Shown here piece by piece: positions 17,194 to 26,095 of a stretch of 64,000 bases of DNA. How positions within the stretch are numbered: position 1 is the first letter of the stretch; each line of letters begins with the position of its first letter. The position numbers and the translations under genes are program-made. The notes under the pieces are model-generated. The model was not told the DNA's origin, made no database searches, and worked only from the letters and a program-made list of their open reading frames with translations. Origin of the DNA: JABDKJ01 sp964609215 (GTDB lineage Bacteria; Bacteroidota; Bacteroidia; Flavobacteriales_D; JABDKJ01); assembly GCA_964609215.1 (NCBI GenBank), contig CAZSQZ010000003.1, forward strand, positions 62,001 through 126,000, read 5' to 3'.

Positions 17194-18105
17194 TCAAATT
17201 ACTATTTCCATCCCATCATGTGCGAGAATGGAATTTTGGAAAATGCCTTTCGCTTCATCCAAAATGTCATTCAGTTCACTATATCTCGCTGAAAAATGAC
17301 CTAAAATTAACTGATGAATTCCCGCATCTCTGGCAATCATTGCCGCCTCCTTTCCAGTAGAATGCTTGGTATATTGAGCTTTATCTTGATCTTCTTCACA
17401 AAATGTAGCTTCATGATAAAGTGCGGTGGCATCTTGTATTATTGGAATGATATCAGGCTTATACATGGTATCCGAACAATAGGCATAAGATTTTGGAACG
17501 GGAGGATCGGTGGTCAATTCGGTATTGTTTATTACCGTTCCATCATCCAGTTTAAAATTTTCTCCCTTTTTAATGTTCTTTATCTGTTTTAATGGAATTT
17601 TATACGCTTCAATCTTGGCCGGAATAATATTTCTGTCCTTTGCCTTTTCCTTTATTAGATATCCATTACAATAAATTCTGTGATCCAGAGGAATGGTATG
17701 AACCTCTACTTTTTTATCCTCAAAAATGAGCTCAGATTCCGTAGATCTTAATTCCACTATTTTCAGAGGATACTTAAATGAGGACTTACTATATTTTTGA
17801 TGAACAGCAATAATTTCTCTAAGTCCTACCGGGCCAAAAACGGTCATCTCTTTTTCTCTACCTAATAAATGTAAGGTCGATAGATAGCCCATTAAACCAT
17901 AATAATGATCTCCATGTAGGTGAGAAATGAATATCTGGCTGATTCTTTGAAAACGTTTTTTCATTTTTCGCATCATCATCTGGGTTCCCTCTCCACAGTC
18001 AATCATGTATTCACTTTCATTCACATTTACGATTTGACCGGATTGATTTCGGAGTAGTGTAGGCAAAGCAGAGCCCGATCCTAATATGCTAATCTCAAAT
18101 TTCAT
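17194..18105 (-). CDS. rnz: ribonuclease Z
   Basis: 303 residues from ATG at 18105 (an upstream start at 18126 adds seven odd residues and overlaps the preceding terminator). Endonuclease that trims tRNA 3' tails; fits the tRNA here lacking an encoded CCA. Metal motifs: HLHGDHYYGL (HxHxDH), DCGEGTQMMM, YCSDT, HEATF, and LILGHFSARY. Family length about 300. Confident. Confidence 0.95.
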   Translation of the reverse strand: MKFEISILGSGSALPTLLRNQSGQIVNVNESEYMIDCGEGTQMMMRKMKKRFQRISQIFISHLHGDHYYGLMGYLSTLHLLGREKEMTVFGPVGLREIIAVHQKYSKSSFKYPLKIVELRSTESELIFEDKKVEVHTIPLDHRIYCNGYLIKEKAKDRNIIPAKIEAYKIPLKQIKNIKKGENFKLDDGTVINNTELTTDPPVPKSYAYCSDTMYKPDIIPIIQDATALYHEATFCEEDQDKAQYTKHSTGKEAAMIARDAGIHQLILGHFSARYSELNDILDEAKGIFQNSILAHDGMEIVI

Positions 18106-18107
18106 GT

Positions 18108-18139
18108 AAAAAAAAAGCCACCTCATAAATGAGATGGCT
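18108..18139 (-). terminator. Rho-independent terminator of the type IX-secreted protein gene
   Basis: On the minus strand AGCCATCTCAT pairs with ATGAGGTGGCT (11 positions, one mismatch) around two bases, followed by nine T residues. It sits between the gene at 18161 and rnz; the rnz ATG is in the T-run's far edge. Confidence 0.8.
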
Positions 18140-18160
18140 TCGAAGGTAATTTTTTCCTGC

Positions 18161-18916
18161 TTATTTCTCGATAAACATTTTCCTTGTAAATTTTTCTCTA
18201 CCAGAAGTTATAGAATACATGTAGATTCCTGCATCTAAACTACTTCCATCAAAATCGAGATAGTTGTTTCCTGCATCAGCATTATAAATTGTTCTAAATA
18301 CTTCCTGACCTAAAAGGGTTGAAACTGTAATTTCCACTTGACCACTATTAGACACCAGAAACGGAATGCGAGTTTGTCCAGTAAATGGATTGGGTACATT
18401 TTGATTTAAGGAAACCTTAAAGTTTTCTGGATTATTTAGACCAGAGGGATCTTCAACGACTAATTCATATCCATCAAAACTCAAAGGAATAGGCAAAGGT
18501 AAGCCAACAAAAGTTATAAATCCTGTAAGTTCAATAGTTAAAGGGAATACACCCGCTTGAGTTGGAGTACCTGTAAGAACTGCACAACCTATACTATCAC
18601 CCAAAAAAGTACAGAAAGAAGTAGTATGAGAATTACACTCATAAATTATTCCAGGAGGCAATCCTATAACATTTGTTACCGCTCCAGAATCAACAGGTAT
18701 TCCTGCAGAAGCAGGATCAACAACACCGGCATCTTGCGGAACTTTAACATCTATCTGAGCTAGATAAGCCATGTTAATCAAAGCTGGAGGAAAATTCGTA
18801 GCAGTATCAGGAAAAACACCAAATGCGGTATCTTGTAACGCAGGATCTATGTCACACTGAGAATAAGCTAAACTTGAAAGAGCAATTGTAAGAACAAAAA
18901 GTATCGATTTCTTCAT
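18161..18916 (-). CDS. secreted protein with type A type IX sorting tail
   Basis: 251 residues: signal peptide (KKSILFVLTIALSSLAYSQ), a roughly 150-residue Ig-like/putative adhesive part with four cysteines, and a C-terminal sorting domain (NQNVPNPFTGQTRIPF ... GIYMYSITSGREKFTRKMFI). Exported by the type IX system to the cell surface or medium. Function of the mature part is unknown. Followed by a strong terminator. Confidence 0.8.
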   Translation of the reverse strand: MKKSILFVLTIALSSLAYSQCDIDPALQDTAFGVFPDTATNFPPALINMAYLAQIDVKVPQDAGVVDPASAGIPVDSGAVTNVIGLPPGIIYECNSHTTSFCTFLGDSIGCAVLTGTPTQAGVFPLTIELTGFITFVGLPLPIPLSFDGYELVVEDPSGLNNPENFKVSLNQNVPNPFTGQTRIPFLVSNSGQVEITVSTLLGQEVFRTIYNADAGNNYLDFDGSSLDAGIYMYSITSGREKFTRKMFIEK

Positions 18917-18934
18917 ATTTGGGCATTTACTATA

Positions 18935-19306
18935 TTACTCTCCTCCAACATCTTTCCCTACTTCCTCCATCATGATAAAATCAACAGCTTCACTAGTTGT
19001 TGGGGTAATATTCAATACACTGTCCAGTTGAGAGATAGAAATCAACTTACTGACAGAATCTTGCAGATTACAAATTACAAATGTTCCTCCGCTTTCTTTG
19101 CATAGTCTATTTCCAACTAAAATAGCACTTAGTCCAGATGAATCACAGTACCTGCTTTTCTCCAAGTCAAGTACAATGTTTTTAACACCATTTTTGCTAA
19201 TTACAACCAATTCAGATTTTAAATCTGGCGCATGTTGAGCGTCTAATTTCTCTACTTCAGAAGTCACAACAGTGTGACTATCATTATTTTCTATATTAAA
19301 TTTCAT
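18935..19306 (-). CDS. STAS-domain protein (anti-sigma-factor antagonist type)
   Basis: 123 residues, one STAS domain. The conserved YCDSSGLSAILVG holds the Ser that is phosphorylated in SpoIIAA/RsbV-type proteins. Such proteins switch partners between a kinase and a target depending on phosphorylation, reversed by PP2C/SpoIIE phosphatases. One SpoIIE-type phosphatase is encoded at 34.1 kb; no RsbW-type kinase is seen. Own -7 element at 19323-19330. Confidence 0.85.
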   Translation of the reverse strand: MKFNIENNDSHTVVTSEVEKLDAQHAPDLKSELVVISKNGVKNIVLDLEKSRYCDSSGLSAILVGNRLCKESGGTFVICNLQDSVSKLISISQLDSVLNITPTTSEAVDFIMMEEVGKDVGGE

Positions 19307-19322
19307 TCTTTAGTGCTTTATA

Positions 19323-19330
19323 CAAATATA
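19323..19330 (-). promoter_or_regulatory. -7 promoter element of the STAS gene
   Basis: Reads TATATTTG on the minus strand, 17 bases upstream of the STAS ATG. The -33 box is not clear. Confidence 0.45.
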
Positions 19331-19391
19331 GTGATTATAGTGTTGGATTAATTCAACTCTAAATCCTTATTAACAACAATATTTTGAAGAT

Positions 19392-20318
19392 CTACTCCAA
19401 TTTTCCTGCCAATAAATAGATAATAGCCATTCTTATTGCTACCCCGTTTTCAACCTGATCTAAAATAATAGAATGGTCAGAATCTGCAACATCACTTGTT
19501 ATTTCAACTCCCCTATTAATTGGTCCAGGATGCATGATTACGATTTCTTTATTTAGTTGGCTTAATTTTTCTTTATTCAGTCCGTATTGCATACTGTATT
19601 CCCTAATACTTGGGAAATACTGATCATCCTGTCTTTCCATTTGTATTCTGAGCATATTAGCAACATCACACCATTCTAAAGATTCCATTAAATTATAACT
19701 TACTTCTACTCCTAATTCATCTAAATGTTTTGGAATAAGAGTCGGAGGGCCACAAACCCTGACCTTTGCACCTAATTTTTGCAAACAGAAAATATTGGAC
19801 ATGGCTACTCTTGAGTGTTTAATATCTCCAACAATGAGTATGTTCTTTCCCTTTAGATTATTGAGCCTTTCTCTTATTGAAAAAGCATCTAAAAGTGCTT
19901 GAGTAGGATGTTCTCTGGTACCATCACCTGCATTTATAATCTGCGCATCTATATGACGAGATAAGAATATGGGTGCTCCTGGCGAAGGATGTCTCATTAC
20001 GACCATATCTACCTTCATTGCTAAGATATTGTTTACCGTATCTATGAGCGTTTCCCCCTTTTTAACAGAAGAACTGGCAGACGAAAAATTGACCACATCT
20101 GCAGAAAGTCTTTTCTCGGCAAGTTCAAAAGAAAGTTTGGTTCTTGTAGAATTTTCAAAAAATAGATTTGCAATGGTAATATCTCTTAGCGTTGGAACTT
20201 TCTTAATGGGGCGATTAATAACTTCTTTAAAGTTTTCTGCGGTTGAGAAAATGAGTTCAATATCCTCTTTCTTCAAGTCTCTTATACCCAATAAGTTTCT
20301 TACACTTAAATTACTCAT
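19392..20318 (-). CDS. pyrB: aspartate carbamoyltransferase, catalytic subunit
   Basis: 308 residues. Condenses carbamoyl phosphate with aspartate, the committed step of pyrimidine synthesis. Carbamoyl-phosphate loop FENSTRTKLSFE (about 53-64), SSASSSVKKGETL with the 80s-loop Ser/Lys, HPTQALLD, and MHPGPINRGVEI. Overlaps pyrR by 8 bases and is co-transcribed downstream of it. No regulatory pyrI is present in the window. Confidence 0.96.
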   Translation of the reverse strand: MSNLSVRNLLGIRDLKKEDIELIFSTAENFKEVINRPIKKVPTLRDITIANLFFENSTRTKLSFELAEKRLSADVVNFSSASSSVKKGETLIDTVNNILAMKVDMVVMRHPSPGAPIFLSRHIDAQIINAGDGTREHPTQALLDAFSIRERLNNLKGKNILIVGDIKHSRVAMSNIFCLQKLGAKVRVCGPPTLIPKHLDELGVEVSYNLMESLEWCDVANMLRIQMERQDDQYFPSIREYSMQYGLNKEKLSQLNKEIVIMHPGPINRGVEITSDVADSDHSIILDQVENGVAIRMAIIYLLAGKLE

Positions 20319-20859
20319 TGTCTATCTCACTAAATAATATGACTTCATCCTTACCATCAATAGCCTTCCATTTAACCGCAACCTTTTGAGATGCAATAGA
20401 GTCTACTTGCTTACCTATGTACTTTGCTTCAATAGGAAGTTGTCTTTTAAATCTTCTATCAATCAACACCATAAGCTGAACTTCTTTGGGTCTACCATAA
20501 TCGAGAATTGCATCTAACCCAGCTCTAATTGTTCGTCCAGTAAATAGCACATCATCTACCAATATCACTCGTTTGTCTTCAATCAAGAAATCCATTTTTG
20601 ACTCCTTTAAATTGAATACTTCTCTTTTCCTAAAATCGTCTCTGTAAAGGGATACGTCTATTTCACCATAAATAACTTTATGTTTTGGTGCAAGTACTTT
20701 TAGTTCTTCTACTATTCTTCTTCCTAGATTAATTCCCCTTGGCTGCATGCCGATAATAATGAGATCTTCATCGCTGTCAAAATGCTCGATTATCTGATGA
20801 CAAAGCCTTTTGATGGTAAGCTTAAACTGTTCGCTATTTAGTAATGTAGCAGGCTTCAT
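20311..20859 (-). CDS. pyrR: PyrR-type pyrimidine operon regulator / uracil phosphoribosyltransferase
   Basis: 182 residues, family length. PRPP loop VILVDDVLFTGRTIRAG (about 97-113), IIIGMQPRGINLGRRI near the N-terminus, and LIDRRFKRQLPIEAKYIGK typical of PyrR. In other phyla PyrR binds pyr mRNA to control attenuation; whether that applies here is uncertain because no leader attenuator was recognised. First gene of pyrR-pyrB. Confidence 0.93.
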   Translation of the reverse strand: MKPATLLNSEQFKLTIKRLCHQIIEHFDSDEDLIIIGMQPRGINLGRRIVEELKVLAPKHKVIYGEIDVSLYRDDFRKREVFNLKESKMDFLIEDKRVILVDDVLFTGRTIRAGLDAILDYGRPKEVQLMVLIDRRFKRQLPIEAKYIGKQVDSIASQKVAVKWKAIDGKDEVILFSEIDNE

Positions 20860-20875
20860 TGGGGCGGGTGAAATT

Positions 20876-20907
20876 AAAAAAAAAGCCTCTCAAAAAATTG
20901 AGAGGCT
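20876..20907 (-). terminator. Rho-independent terminator of rpsA
   Basis: Perfect 10-bp stem AGCCTCTCAA / TTGAGAGGCT with a 4-base loop, then nine T residues on the minus strand. It lies only nine bases beyond the rpsA stop codon and 17 before the pyrR start. Confidence 0.92.
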
Positions 20908-20915
20908 TTAAAAAT

Positions 20916-22907
20916 TTATTCGCTTGGTGCATCACCGGCATCACCGGATTCTGCCTCTTCCATTTTCGATTTCAAATCTGAAAGTACTCCCAAATCTCCA
21001 AGAGTCGACTTTTCCTTATTCTTGTTTAAGTCATTCATCACTTTATTAGCTTGTGATGCCTCAGCCTTTCTCTTCTTCTGTTCTCTATCTTTAATAGATC
21101 TTTCATCTTCTTCAAACATTCTCAAATGAGAAACAACGATTTTCTTACCGTTCTTATTGAAGTCTATTACTTTAAAATCTAGAGTTTCATCTTGTCTTGC
21201 TGAAGATCCATCTTCTTTCCTAAGATGCTTCTTCGTACAGAATCCTTCAACTCCATAAGGAAGTGCAACAGTTGCTGTATTTCCGTCTGAAGAAACAATT
21301 GTTCCTTGATGAACAGAACCAGGAATAAATACAGTTTCGAATACATCCCATGGGTTTTCTTCTAACTGCTTATGTCCTAGACTTAGTCTTCTGTTTTCTT
21401 TATCCACTTCAAGAATCACCACTTCTATGTCATCTCCTACTGAACAGAATTCTGATGGATGCTTGATTTTCTTTTGCCAAGAAAGATCAGAAATATGGAT
21501 AAGTCCATCTACACCTTCTTCTAACTCCACAAAGACACCAAAGTGAGTGAAGTTTCTAACCGTTCCTTTATGCTTGCTATCCGGAGCATATTTCACATCA
21601 ATATCTTGCCAAGGGTCTTGAATCAATTGCTTCATACCCATTGACATTTTTCTCTCTTCTCTATCTATTGTTAAAATTTCTGCTTCTACTTCATCTCCTA
21701 CCTTTAAGAAGTCTTGAGCACTTCTCAAGTGTTGCGACCAAGACATTTCAGAAACATGAATCAATCCTTCAACACCTGGTTGAATTTCAATAAACGCACC
21801 GTAATCAGCAAGTACAACCACTTTACCTTTTACTTTGTCTCCTTCCTTAAGTCCTTCACTTAATTTATCCCAAGGATGATCTGTTAATTGTTTAAGACCT
21901 AAAGCAATTCTTTTCTTATCATCATCAAAATCCAAAATAACAACATTGATTTTTTCATCTAATGTCACCACTTCTTCTGGGTGGTTAATTCTTCCCCAAG
22001 AAAGATCGGTAATGTGGATTAACCCATCTACACCACCTAAATCTATAAATACTCCGTAAGAGGTAATATTCTTAACTGTTCCTTCAAGAACTTGTCCTTT
22101 TTCAAGACCAGAAATAATTTGTTTTTTCTGTTCTTCAAGTTCTGCTTCTATAAGCGCTTTGTGGGAAACAACAACATTCTTGAATTCTTGGTTGATTTTT
22201 ACAACCTTAAGTTCCATATTCTTTCCTACGTAAACATCGTAGTCTCGAATTGGCTTAACATCTATTTGTGATCCTGGAAGGAATGCTTCTAAACCAAAAA
22301 CATCTACAATCAAACCACCTTTAGTTCTGCACTTCACAAATCCTTTGATAATTTCATCTGTGCTTAATGCAGTATTTACTCTATCCCAAGCACCATATAC
22401 ACGAGCTGTTCTATGGGATATTACCAATTGTCCGTTCTTATCTTCGGTGCTATCTACATAAACTTCAACCTTATCCCCTATTTTCAAATCAGGGTTATAA
22501 CGGAATTCATTTACTGGAATTACACCTTCAGATTTGTAACCTATGTTTATTACTACTTCCTTTTTATTGATAGAAACAATTGTTCCTTCAATCACCTCTT
22601 TCTCGTTAATGAATGTCAATGTATTATCATACATCTTATTCATTTCTTCAACTTCTGTAGTAGAGTAGGTTCCCACTCCCTTATCAAAGTCATCCCAATT
22701 GAAATCATCTGGAGGAGTAGCAAGTTCTCTTAAAACATAAGGCTCTTCAGGAGCGGCAGGTGCTTCTTCTTTTACTTCTTCAATTGCTTCTTCAGCAACT
22801 GCTGTTTCAGTTTCTGCACTTACTTCTACCTGTGTTTCAGGAGATTCTGTGTTTTGATTTTCTTCAGCCTGTGGCTGATCTAATTCGTTTTCTTCGTTAA
22901 TTGCCAT
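20916..22907 (-). CDS. rpsA: 30S ribosomal protein S1
   Basis: 663 residues, longer than the roughly 560 of Escherichia coli S1. Six S1 (OB-fold) domains from about residue 105 to 590, most clearly GTVKNITSYGVFIDLGGVDG and KVVVLADYGAFIEIQPGVEG. The first 75 residues are an acidic Glu/Ala-rich extension, and the last 60 are charged and low-complexity. It binds mRNA at the ribosome; in Bacteroidota, where SD pairing is weak, S1 is thought to be especially important. Confidence 0.97.
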   Translation of the reverse strand: MAINEENELDQPQAEENQNTESPETQVEVSAETETAVAEEAIEEVKEEAPAAPEEPYVLRELATPPDDFNWDDFDKGVGTYSTTEVEEMNKMYDNTLTFINEKEVIEGTIVSINKKEVVINIGYKSEGVIPVNEFRYNPDLKIGDKVEVYVDSTEDKNGQLVISHRTARVYGAWDRVNTALSTDEIIKGFVKCRTKGGLIVDVFGLEAFLPGSQIDVKPIRDYDVYVGKNMELKVVKINQEFKNVVVSHKALIEAELEEQKKQIISGLEKGQVLEGTVKNITSYGVFIDLGGVDGLIHITDLSWGRINHPEEVVTLDEKINVVILDFDDDKKRIALGLKQLTDHPWDKLSEGLKEGDKVKGKVVVLADYGAFIEIQPGVEGLIHVSEMSWSQHLRSAQDFLKVGDEVEAEILTIDREERKMSMGMKQLIQDPWQDIDVKYAPDSKHKGTVRNFTHFGVFVELEEGVDGLIHISDLSWQKKIKHPSEFCSVGDDIEVVILEVDKENRRLSLGHKQLEENPWDVFETVFIPGSVHQGTIVSSDGNTATVALPYGVEGFCTKKHLRKEDGSSARQDETLDFKVIDFNKNGKKIVVSHLRMFEEDERSIKDREQKKRKAEASQANKVMNDLNKNKEKSTLGDLGVLSDLKSKMEEAESGDAGDAPSE

Positions 22908-23004
22908 ATTGGCGTTTAAAATTGTATCTCTTTTCTAATGTGGTATAAAAAGAGAGGATTCTTATATACTCCAAACCACAATTGGAGCTAAAAATTTCGG
23001 GCTG

Positions 23005-23012
23005 CAAAGTTA
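23005..23012 (-). promoter_or_regulatory. -7 promoter element of rpsA
   Basis: TAACTTTG on the minus strand matches TAnnTTTG and leaves a leader of roughly 90 bases before the rpsA ATG. The upstream box is weak. Confidence 0.5.
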
Positions 23013-23073
23013 GGCTTTATTCCTGTTATATGAAAGCCTAAGATTAATTTTTAAATAACGCAAAATCAGCACT

Positions 23074-23763
23074 TTAGTTACCTAAAACTTCTTTGAACCA
23101 ATTCAGCACTTCTAATACCTGTTCTTCCTTCGATAATTTTGTGGTATCTAACAGCTTAGAATCAGCTGCTCTTTTAAGTGGACTTACTTTTCTATTACTA
23201 TCTACTTCATCACGTTTTAAGAGGCTTTCTTTAACATCTTCAATCTTAAGCTCTATGCCTTTTTCTCTAAGCTCTAACCATCGTCTTCTCGCTCGAATAT
23301 CTGCCTCTGCTGTTACGAATATTTTAAGCTCAGCATCAGGAAAAACAACTGTTCCAATATCTCTCCCATCCATCACAACTCCTTTTGTTCTCCCAATAAG
23401 TTGTTGAATGGAGACCAATTTTTCTCTCACCTCAGTAATAGCTGCAACCTGACTTACCCACTTTGTTACTATGGGCTTTCTTATTTCTTCTTCTACCCTT
23501 TTCCCATTCAATAAAACTTCATCAGTTTGCTTATCTATATCAACTAAAAAATCGATTCTTATATCATCTAATTTTTCGATGAGTTTTTCTTTATCCAGTT
23601 GATCATCAATAATTTGGTTCTCCAAAGCAAACAAAGTGATAGCTCTATACATAGACCCAGAATCAATATACTTGTAGCCTAGTTTTCTGGCAAGTCCCTT
23701 AGCTAAAGTGCTCTTACCACAGGATGAATATCCATCTATCGCTATATTGATTCTTTTTGACAC
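23074..23763 (-). CDS. cmk: cytidylate kinase
   Basis: 229 residues. Phosphorylates CMP/dCMP with ATP. P-loop IDGYSSCGKSTLAKGLA near residues 8-24, YIDSGSMYRAITLF for the substrate site, and MDGRDIGTVVFPDAELK. Its ATG directly follows the stop of the amidotransferase gene (one base apart on the minus strand), so the two are co-transcribed; cmk next to rpsA is a widespread arrangement. Confidence 0.96.
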   Translation of the reverse strand: MSKRINIAIDGYSSCGKSTLAKGLARKLGYKYIDSGSMYRAITLFALENQIIDDQLDKEKLIEKLDDIRIDFLVDIDKQTDEVLLNGKRVEEEIRKPIVTKWVSQVAAITEVREKLVSIQQLIGRTKGVVMDGRDIGTVVFPDAELKIFVTAEADIRARRRWLELREKGIELKIEDVKESLLKRDEVDSNRKVSPLKRAADSKLLDTTKLSKEEQVLEVLNWFKEVLGN

Positions 23764-24324
23764 TTACTTCATCCAGTTTTCTATGATTTTTTTTCCTTCT
23801 GGTGTTAAAACAGATTCAGGATGAAACTGAACCCCAGAAATACTTAATTCTCTATGTTCTAAAGCCATGATAATATCATCCTCATTTTGGGCTGTAATAT
23901 CGAAATTATCTGGCACTCCATTAGGATCTATTGCCCAGGAATGATAATGGCCAATATCAATAGATGCTTCCATACCTATAAATAGTTTAGACTCATTTAC
24001 CAGCGAGCATTTACTTGAAACTCCATGCATGACTTCTTCCAGGTTTATAAGATTGCCGCCAAAAGCCTCAGCAATGGCCTGAAGTCCTAAACAAACACCG
24101 AATATTTTTTTTGAAGATGCATACTTTTCTAAAACCTCCATCATAATACCAGCTTCACCCGGTAAACCAGGACCTGGCGAAAGAATTATTTGATCATATT
24201 TATTGACTTCAGAAATATGGATTTCATCATTTCTAAAAACTTCTAACAAATCGGTAAATTGCTCAACTAAATGAACGAGGTTATAGGTGAAGGAATCGTA
24301 ATTATCTATGATTAAAGTCTTCAT
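23764..24324 (-). CDS. pabA: aminodeoxychorismate/anthranilate synthase component II (glutamine amidotransferase)
   Basis: 186 residues from ATG 24324; a start at 24333 would add three residues. N-terminus MKTLIIDNYDSFTYNLVH is diagnostic for TrpG/PabA. Catalytic Cys in GVCLGLQAIAEAFGG, and the His-Glu pair in GVQFHPESVLTPEG. It delivers ammonia from glutamine to the chorismate-using subunit for folate or tryptophan. No component I or trp genes lie nearby, so PabA versus TrpG is undecided. Divergent from ridA. Confidence 0.9.
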   Translation of the reverse strand: MKTLIIDNYDSFTYNLVHLVEQFTDLLEVFRNDEIHISEVNKYDQIILSPGPGLPGEAGIMMEVLEKYASSKKIFGVCLGLQAIAEAFGGNLINLEEVMHGVSSKCSLVNESKLFIGMEASIDIGHYHSWAIDPNGVPDNFDITAQNEDDIIMALEHRELSISGVQFHPESVLTPEGKKIIENWMK

Positions 24325-24355
24325 CAAAAGCACTCCAAATAAAAGAAAGAAATCT

Positions 24356-24739
24356 ATGGAAAAGAAAATAATAGAAAGTGCAATTGTTCCAGCCCCAATA
24401 GGCCCTTACAGTCAGGCAGTTAAAGTAGGAAATATGTTGTTTTGTTCTGGTCAAATAGCTCTTGATGTGAATACGGGAAATCTCGTTATGGAAAGCATTG
24501 AATCTGAAACGCATCAAGTAATGAAAAATATCTCCAATCTTCTAAGTGAAGCAGGATCAAATTTTAATGAAATAGTTAAGACTAGTATTTTTCTTTCCGA
24601 TATGTCCTTGTTTCCTAAAGTAAATGAGGTTTATGGATCTTACTTTGAGGGAGATTTCCCTGCGAGGGAAACAGTTGCGGTAAAAACTTTACCCAAATCT
24701 GTGAACGTGGAAATTTCTGTTACAGCTTTTCTTAAATAA
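24356..24739 (+). CDS. ridA: RidA family enamine/imine deaminase
   Basis: 127 residues from ATG 24356. Core motifs APIGPYSQAVKVGNMLFCSG and PARETVAVKTLPKS with the catalytic Arg; ends EISVTAFLK. Hydrolyses reactive 2-aminoacrylate and related imines formed by PLP enzymes. Only 31 bases separate its start from the pabA start on the other strand, so their promoters must overlap each other or the coding ends. Confidence 0.93.
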   Translation: MEKKIIESAIVPAPIGPYSQAVKVGNMLFCSGQIALDVNTGNLVMESIESETHQVMKNISNLLSEAGSNFNEIVKTSIFLSDMSLFPKVNEVYGSYFEGDFPARETVAVKTLPKSVNVEISVTAFLK

Positions 24740-25115
24740 GATTTCTTCCTATCCAAAAGGAAGCAATAATGACCAGCCAAACATAAGTTGATTTAAGTCC
24801 ATAAAGCCTATTCCTGATTTTTGATTTTAGTTCGCTGTCCTTAATTATTCTAGAATAGCTCAGACCAAAAGCAATATATGGAAAGGACAGCAGCAACAAA
24901 GGATTCATTGCCCAAGCGGATTTAATGTCTCCATTTAAAATATAATGAACTGCTCGTTGAGAACCGCAACCAGCACAATCAAGTCCAGTGATTTTTTTGA
25001 AGGGGCAATCGGGAAAATATTTGGCTTCACCTGGTGTAAATTCTTTGTATATAAATAGCAGTGCTAAAATTAAAAGAGTCAAACCAACTTTATATATGTT
25101 TTGCTTAGTAAACAC
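24732..25115 (-). CDS. DUF2752 membrane protein (copy 1)
   Basis: 127 residues, three to four helices. DUF2752 signature FKKITGLDCAGCGSQRAVHY (C-x-G-C-G-x-Q-R) at about residues 40-59. Function is unknown in the family. Last gene of a row of six small membrane-protein genes; its start overlaps the dispanin gene by 11 bases and its stop codon overlaps the end of ridA by 8 bases. Confidence 0.82.
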   Translation of the reverse strand: MFTKQNIYKVGLTLLILALLFIYKEFTPGEAKYFPDCPFKKITGLDCAGCGSQRAVHYILNGDIKSAWAMNPLLLLSFPYIAFGLSYSRIIKDSELKSKIRNRLYGLKSTYVWLVIIASFWIGRNLI

Positions 25116-25395
25116 TTCCTAGAATCCCACTAACTACAGATAGCAATAAGAGAATTATATTTAATGGAATACCTATAAAGAATCCCCATTTTGTCCATTT
25201 ACCTGCTTGTTTGGATGCAATTAAAGCGGCATTCTCATTACCATTGATCCATTCTGTATCAACTTTTGAAGAGTGTACAATCCCAACAATACCGAATGGT
25301 AAACAACAAAAAAGTGTTACCAAAATAGACTCTACCAACCAGTTTTTTGGTTGTACCTTATTTTTAATTTGTGACAAATCATGATCATTACTCAT
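25105..25395 (-). CDS. dispanin/CD225 family membrane protein
   Basis: 96 residues with two helices. The segment LVTLFCCLPFGIVGIVHSSKV is typical of the dispanin (CD225, IFITM-like) family, with the Cys-Cys pair at the end of helix 1 and a second helix near residues 70-92. Animal IFITM members alter membrane fusion; bacterial members have no known role. Co-located with two DUF2752 genes. Confidence 0.8.
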   Translation of the reverse strand: MSNDHDLSQIKNKVQPKNWLVESILVTLFCCLPFGIVGIVHSSKVDTEWINGNENAALIASKQAGKWTKWGFFIGIPLNIILLLLSVVSGILGSVY

Positions 25396-25426
25396 GAAGC
25401 CACTTTCATTATCGATAAATAGGTTG

Positions 25427-25705
25427 TCATGGATAAAATAATTTAATGAGGTAATTACCTAATATCAATGCAGAAGTAATTGAAAATGCAAAAACCAGTA
25501 TTCTTGGACCATGTTTCAATTTATACTTCAAATGAACAAAGAGAATGGCAAATGTAATAAGCATAGGAATAAGCGCAGGATACAATTGAATACTTTCCAT
25601 CAAATCTCCCTTAACCAAGGCTAGAAAAGATCTTTGAATTCCACACCCTAAACATTCAATTCCAAGGTACTTTTTAAATAAGCATGGAAGTAAATGTTCT
25701 TCCAT
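25427..25705 (-). CDS. DUF2752 membrane protein (copy 2)
   Basis: 92 residues, a shorter relative of the gene at 24732. The signature FKKYLGIECLGCGIQRSFLA (about 10-29) aligns with copy 1 (C-x-G-C-G-x-Q-R). It starts directly at the motif, so the first helix of copy 1 is absent here. Member of the six-gene membrane cluster. Confidence 0.8.
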   Translation of the reverse strand: MEEHLLPCLFKKYLGIECLGCGIQRSFLALVKGDLMESIQLYPALIPMLITFAILFVHLKYKLKHGPRILVFAFSITSALILGNYLIKLFYP

Positions 25706-25715
25706 TTACTAATCT

Positions 25716-26057
25716 CTAAAAATTATCAAAAGGATTGGTAGACATTCCTTCAAGCCCCACTGTTACTAAAGCAATAATGATAATGATAAAGTAAATCACA
25801 GATAGCCCTAGACCTATAAAAGCACAGATTCTTCCCGCTTTCAAATTCTTCAAGGAGCTTTCTGTATAAGCGTCAGGGTTATTATTATACTCCTTTAGAC
25901 CATTATTGGCTAGAATCAAAGCCACTATTGCTAAGATTAACCCTATTATTCCATAACAGAAGCAAAAGGGTATCGACAAAATACCTAGAACTAAAGTTCC
26001 AACAGAATTTGGTATTTGAGTTTGAAGATTGTTTGGTTGATTTTGAATTTCGTCCAT
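25716..26057 (-). CDS. DUF4190-like (CCC-motif) membrane protein
   Basis: 113 residues, two helices. The order is a short proline-rich cytosolic part, then LGILSIPFCFCYGIIGLILAI and, after a 30-residue loop with NPDAYTESSLKNLKAGRI, a second helix. This layout matches the small Bacteroidota proteins called CCC-motif or DUF4190. Function unknown. Ten bases before the DUF2752 copy 2 start. Confidence 0.7.
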   Translation of the reverse strand: MDEIQNQPNNLQTQIPNSVGTLVLGILSIPFCFCYGIIGLILAIVALILANNGLKEYNNNPDAYTESSLKNLKAGRICAFIGLGLSVIYFIIIIIALVTVGLEGMSTNPFDNF

Positions 26058-26095
26058 TACTTTATTGGTGTTTGATTTAATGATTTACTTAAAAA

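Noticed and set aside
24308..24355. Longer start for RidA
   Set aside because: It would overlap the start of pabA and add 16 residues absent from the family; ATG 24356 gives the canonical length.
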